Source of the DNA: Actinomycetota bacterium
GTDB lineage: Bacteria > Actinomycetota > Thermoleophilia > Solirubrobacterales > Thermoleophilaceae
Length of the DNA stretch: 7,209 nt
Direction of reading: 5' to 3'
NCBI GenBank assembly: GCA_005885165.1
Contig: VAXR01000149.1
Span: 1-7,209, forward strand
Position numbers and translations under genes: made by a program. This document shows positions 4,667 through 7,209 of the stretch, piece by piece (position 1 is the stretch's first letter; every line of letters starts with the position of its first letter). The notes beneath the pieces are model-generated. The model ran no database searches. It was not told where the DNA came from and saw nothing but the letters and a program-made list of their open reading frames with translations.

Positions 4667-6601
4667 GTGGCCGCGCTCGCGGCGGCTGCACTGCCGGCGC
4701 TCGCCCAGCCGGCGTCCGCCGCGAACACCGTGCCGACGCTCGTGCGTGACGTGAGGACCGGGGTCGACAAGCTCGGTACGCGCAACCCGCAGCCCGCCGA
4801 CATCCAGGAGTACGTCCAGCCGGACACGCAGATCGAACCGTCGATCGCGGTGAATCCGGCGAATCCGCGCAACGTCGTCGCCGTGTACCAGGAGGGCAGG
4901 ATCGCCGACGGCGGTGACGCCACCAACGGGTACGCCACCACCTTCGACGCCGGGAAGACGTGGCGCTACGGCGAGCTTCCGAACCTCACGACGTTCCCCC
5001 ACCAGGGCGGCATGTTCGAGCGAGCCAGCGACGCGGTCGTCGCCTTCGGGCCCCACAACACCGTGTACGCGAATTCGCTCGTTTTCGACTTCAACACGGG
5101 CGGAGGGCTGCGCAGCGGCATCGCGGTGAACGTCTCTAAAGACGGCGGGAGGCACTGGAGCAAGCCGGTGATCCTGCAGGACGACAAGCTCGGCGGGCTC
5201 AACGACAAGAACTGGATCGTGGTCGACAACGGCAGCGGGGCGGGGCACCACAAGGGCCGCGTGTACGTCGTCTGGGACCGCGTCGCACCGGTCGTCTACG
5301 ACTACTGCGACCACGACTGCGACAAGCGCGCGAACTGGCTGCCGAACTTCCAGACGCTGTCCCCGGTCGTCTTCCCGGGCCAGGGGATCGGTGCGTACCC
5401 GCTGGTCCTTAAGAGCGGCGGCCTCGGGATCGTGCTCGACACGACCTCGCCGGGGGCGCCGACCCAGCCGGCGGGCGGCGACGAGCCCGAGGTGCCATCC
5501 GGCACGAGCCACGTGTTCATCTCGGCCCCGAACGCGGGGTCCACGCCCTACCCGCTGCCGCTGACGTTCCAGCCGCCAATCGAGATCACGGAGAACCACT
5601 CGAACGGAGTGCGCGCCCAGCGGGCGGCGGACGGGCTCCCCGCCGCGGCCGTCGACCTGAAGTCTGGGGCGTTGTACGCCGTGTTCGACGACGGCCGCTT
5701 CCGAACCGACAAGGCAAACGACGCGGTGATCAGCACCTCCAGCGACAACGGCACCACCTGGTCGACCCCCAAGAAGGTCAATCCGGGCGGAAAGGCTGAC
5801 GGCATCGACCACTACAACGTGACCGTCGCGGTCGGCACGAGCGGGCGGGTGCACGTCGCCTACCGGCAGCGCAACGAGTCCCGCAACTCCCCGCTCTTCT
5901 CGCCGACGATCGACACGTACGACCAGGAGTCGCGCAACGGCGGCAAGACCTTCAGCGCCCCGTTGAAGGTGGATGTAAAGCCCTCGAACGCGTGGTACGA
6001 CGCCTTCTCCAGGGACGGGTCGTTCGAGGGCGACTACAACGAGACCGCATCCGCCGGCGGGTACACGTACATCACCCGCGCGCAGGGCATGCCGCTGCAC
6101 CGCAGGGAGCCGCCCGCCCTGATCAAGAACCCGGATGGCTCCGACACCGTGCTGCTGACCAACAGCGGGAAGGGCCACCAGCACCAGCGCAACTGGGTGG
6201 CACTGATCCGCGACCTCACGGCCGGGCACGGGCCCTGCGTTGCGAGCAACTCGCCGCGCACAACGATTCGCCACATCCGCATTCGCGCCAACGAGGTGGC
6301 GTTCCGCGGCACGGCTCGCGACCTCGGCTGCAAGCGTGGAATCAAGCGGGTGGAGGTGGCCCTCGCCAGGAAGGTCAAAGGGCACCGCTGCCGCTTCGCA
6401 GACCGCTCCGGAAACCTCGGGCCCCGGGCCGCGTGCTCGCACCGCCGCTTCATCAGGGCCAAGGGAACCTCTCCATGGAGGCTCACGCTCGTGACGGACC
6501 TGCCCGACGGCCACTACGAGCTGTGGGCGAGAGCCGTCACTCGCAGTGGGTTCCGGGAGGGCCCGGCCGGGCGAAACCGCCGCGCCTTCGTCGTCCGCTA
6601 A
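4667..6601 (+). CDS. Secreted Asp-box (BNR/sialidase-like) beta-propeller protein with C-terminal cysteine-bearing domain
   Basis: 644 residues. The N-terminus is an Ala/Leu-rich signal peptide ending ASA-AN at about residue 18. The propeller (about 50-520) carries the entry motif IEPSIAVNP (56-64) and Asp-boxes of the form S/T-x-D-x-G-x-x-W at 92-99 (TFDAGKTW), 157-164 (SKDGGRHW) and 358-365 (SSDNGTTW). A fourth, degenerate one is SRNGGKTF (422-429). FEGDYN (453-458) matches a motif seen in secreted BNR-repeat proteins. A CDHDC pair (C214, C218) lies in a loop between boxes. Residues about 524-644 form a separate beta-rich, probably Ig-like domain with four cysteines (524, 555, 575, 590). 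Asp-boxes are structural, so sialidase activity cannot be claimed; I did not identify the catalytic Arg triad. The role may be extracellular glycan or protein binding. The start is uncertain: coding-like RRRTGGRWL lies in frame just upstream without a standard start codon. Confidence 0.85.
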   Translation: MAALAAAALPALAQPASAANTVPTLVRDVRTGVDKLGTRNPQPADIQEYVQPDTQIEPSIAVNPANPRNVVAVYQEGRIADGGDATNGYATTFDAGKTWRYGELPNLTTFPHQGGMFERASDAVVAFGPHNTVYANSLVFDFNTGGGLRSGIAVNVSKDGGRHWSKPVILQDDKLGGLNDKNWIVVDNGSGAGHHKGRVYVVWDRVAPVVYDYCDHDCDKRANWLPNFQTLSPVVFPGQGIGAYPLVLKSGGLGIVLDTTSPGAPTQPAGGDEPEVPSGTSHVFISAPNAGSTPYPLPLTFQPPIEITENHSNGVRAQRAADGLPAAAVDLKSGALYAVFDDGRFRTDKANDAVISTSSDNGTTWSTPKKVNPGGKADGIDHYNVTVAVGTSGRVHVAYRQRNESRNSPLFSPTIDTYDQESRNGGKTFSAPLKVDVKPSNAWYDAFSRDGSFEGDYNETASAGGYTYITRAQGMPLHRREPPALIKNPDGSDTVLLTNSGKGHQHQRNWVALIRDLTAGHGPCVASNSPRTTIRHIRIRANEVAFRGTARDLGCKRGIKRVEVALARKVKGHRCRFADRSGNLGPRAACSHRRFIRAKGTSPWRLTLVTDLPDGHYELWARAVTRSGFREGPAGRNRRAFVVR

Positions 6602-6698
6602 CGGCGAGGCTTTTCGGACCTTCGATCGGGGCGATGAGACGGCTTTTGAACCAAATGAGCGTTCGCGAGCAGGTAACCGTCGTCGCCCCGGCGAAGCC

Positions 6699-6959
6699 AT
6701 GCGCGTGGCCTGCGTCTATCTGCTTCGCTGCGCCGACGACACCCTGTACTGCGGGTGGACGAGCGACGTCCAGCGGCGCCTGGCCGCGCACCGTTCCGGC
6801 ACCGCCAGCCGCTACACGCGGAGCCGCCGACCGATCGAGCTCGCGGTTGTGATCTCGGTCGCTGATCGATCCGCCGCGCTGCGCGAAGAGGCTCGGATCA
6901 AGCGGCTCTCCCGCGCAGCCAAGATTCAGCTGATCGAGGCCTCATTGGCCGCCGCGTAG
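6699..6959 (+). CDS. GIY-YIG nuclease-superfamily protein (UPF0213/YhbQ type)
   Basis: An 86-residue single-domain protein, normal for the UPF0213 group. The GIY-YIG core is CVYLLRCADDTLYCG (5-19): the first triad appears as C-V-Y and the second as Y-C-G, close to the VYLLRC...LYTG form of this family. DVQRRLAAH (23-31) supplies the conserved Arg, SRYTRSRRPIEL (37-48) follows, and REEARIKRLSRAAK (62-75) carries the conserved Glu (E63 or E64). GIY-YIG enzymes cut DNA phosphodiester bonds; the cellular role of this small group is poorly defined. The ATG at 6699 fits the family start. The frame stays open upstream to 6546, but that part overlaps the propeller gene and does not look like this family. 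It lies 97 nt downstream of the propeller gene on the same strand. A hairpin follows 8 nt after its stop. Confidence 0.86.
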   Translation: MRVACVYLLRCADDTLYCGWTSDVQRRLAAHRSGTASRYTRSRRPIELAVVISVADRSAALREEARIKRLSRAAKIQLIEASLAAA

Positions 6960-6967
6960 AGACCGTC

Positions 6968-6992
6968 GCTGCTCGCGCACAGCGAGAGCAGC
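6968..6992 (+). terminator. Hairpin after the GIY-YIG gene, possible terminator
   Basis: GCTGCTCGC (6968-6976) pairs with GCG-(AG)-AGCAGC (6982-6992) around a 5-nt loop, with a 2-nt bulge. No T-run follows, so it is not a classical intrinsic terminator. U-poor hairpins are common at gene ends in high-GC actinobacteria. Confidence 0.35.
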
Positions 6993-7031
6993 TCAACGTC
7001 GCCAAACGAGTGCGGCCCCTGCGGGATTATC

Positions 7032-7209
7032 GTGTGGCCGGTGCCGGACTCCCCGCTGTCACTCATCGAGTTTCCTGCAGACGATCCCGAGCGCGCCCGA
7101 CGCTTCTGGGTCGAGCTACTCGGGGTTGTGCTCGAGCCTCGCCAAGACGGAGAGGGAGAGGGCTGGCAAACGCACTCGGGACCCCCCGCGGTCGGCGTCC
7201 ATGCTCGCG
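7032..7209 (+). CDS. Glyoxalase/bleomycin-resistance (VOC) family protein, N-terminal fragment
   Basis: The frame runs from GTG 7032 to the window edge, giving 59 codons. After MWPVPDSPLS comes LIEFPADDPERARRFWVELL (11-30), the first beta-alpha unit of a vicinal-oxygen-chelate domain, then GVVLEPRQDGEGEGWQTH. The PADDPERARRFW(V/E)ELLG signature is typical of actinobacterial glyoxalase-like proteins; the metal-binding and substrate residues lie outside the window, so the reaction is unknown. A second in-frame GTG at 7041 is possible. GTG 7032 has a weak GGGA (7023-7026) upstream and 7041 has none, so 7032 is preferred. Confidence 0.72.
   Translation, partial: MWPVPDSPLSLIEFPADDPERARRFWVELLGVVLEPRQDGEGEGWQTHSGPPAVGVHAR

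Noticed and set aside
6546..6698. Upstream extension of the GIY-YIG frame into the propeller gene
   Set aside because: The family normally starts just before the VYLLRC strand, and the extension overlaps the real end of the propeller gene.
4604..6700. 698-codon open frame on the minus strand opposite the propeller gene
   Set aside because: Its translation is Arg/Val/Gly-rich with no domain, while the plus frame has a signal peptide and Asp-boxes. Long antisense frames are expected in very high-GC coding DNA.

Overview
This window is high-GC bacterial chromosomal DNA. The gene types suggest an actinobacterium, and the closest match from memory is class Thermoleophilia (Solirubrobacterales/Gaiellales): a deazaflavin (F420)-type nitroreductase, a DUF559/AbiEi-like protein, a GST-like protein next to a TetR regulator, and secreted proteins whose style I associate with that group. 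The taxonomic placement is inference from protein families and base composition only. I see no rRNA, tRNA, CRISPR array, insertion sequence, prophage gene or integration site.

Layout. 1-720 (-) is the N-terminal part of a DUF559 nuclease-fold protein with an AbiEi-like N-terminus; it runs off the left edge. 810-1577 (+) is endonuclease IV (nfo), with all nine metal ligands. 1604-2362 (-) is a GST-like protein. It is transcribed divergently from a TetR-family regulator (about 2392-3072, +), and a perfect 14-bp palindrome lies between them. 3102-3872 (+) is a secreted six-cysteine protein of unknown function. It shares its stop tetranucleotide with a convergent F420-dependent nitroreductase-family gene (3869-4372, -). 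4667-6601 (+) is a large secreted Asp-box beta-propeller protein with a four-cysteine C-terminal domain. 6699-6959 (+) is a small GIY-YIG (UPF0213-type) protein. 7032-7209 (+) is the start of a glyoxalase/VOC protein cut by the right edge.

How the parts relate. The clearest regulatory unit is the TetR/GST pair: the palindrome sits within both divergent promoters, so autoregulation plus repression of the GST gene is the simplest reading. The secreted six-Cys gene follows tetR by 29 nt and may be co-transcribed. Two DNA-metabolism genes (DUF559 and nfo) are divergent at the left end, and a GIY-YIG gene lies near the right end, but nothing in the sequence shows that they work together.

I did not find a clear new multi-gene system. 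The points most worth a second look are the TetR frame with no standard start codon, the palindrome and a partial copy of it upstream of the nitroreductase, the start of the propeller gene and a possible leader ORF before it, the altered glutathione-binding motif of the GST-like protein, and the two uncharacterised exported proteins.
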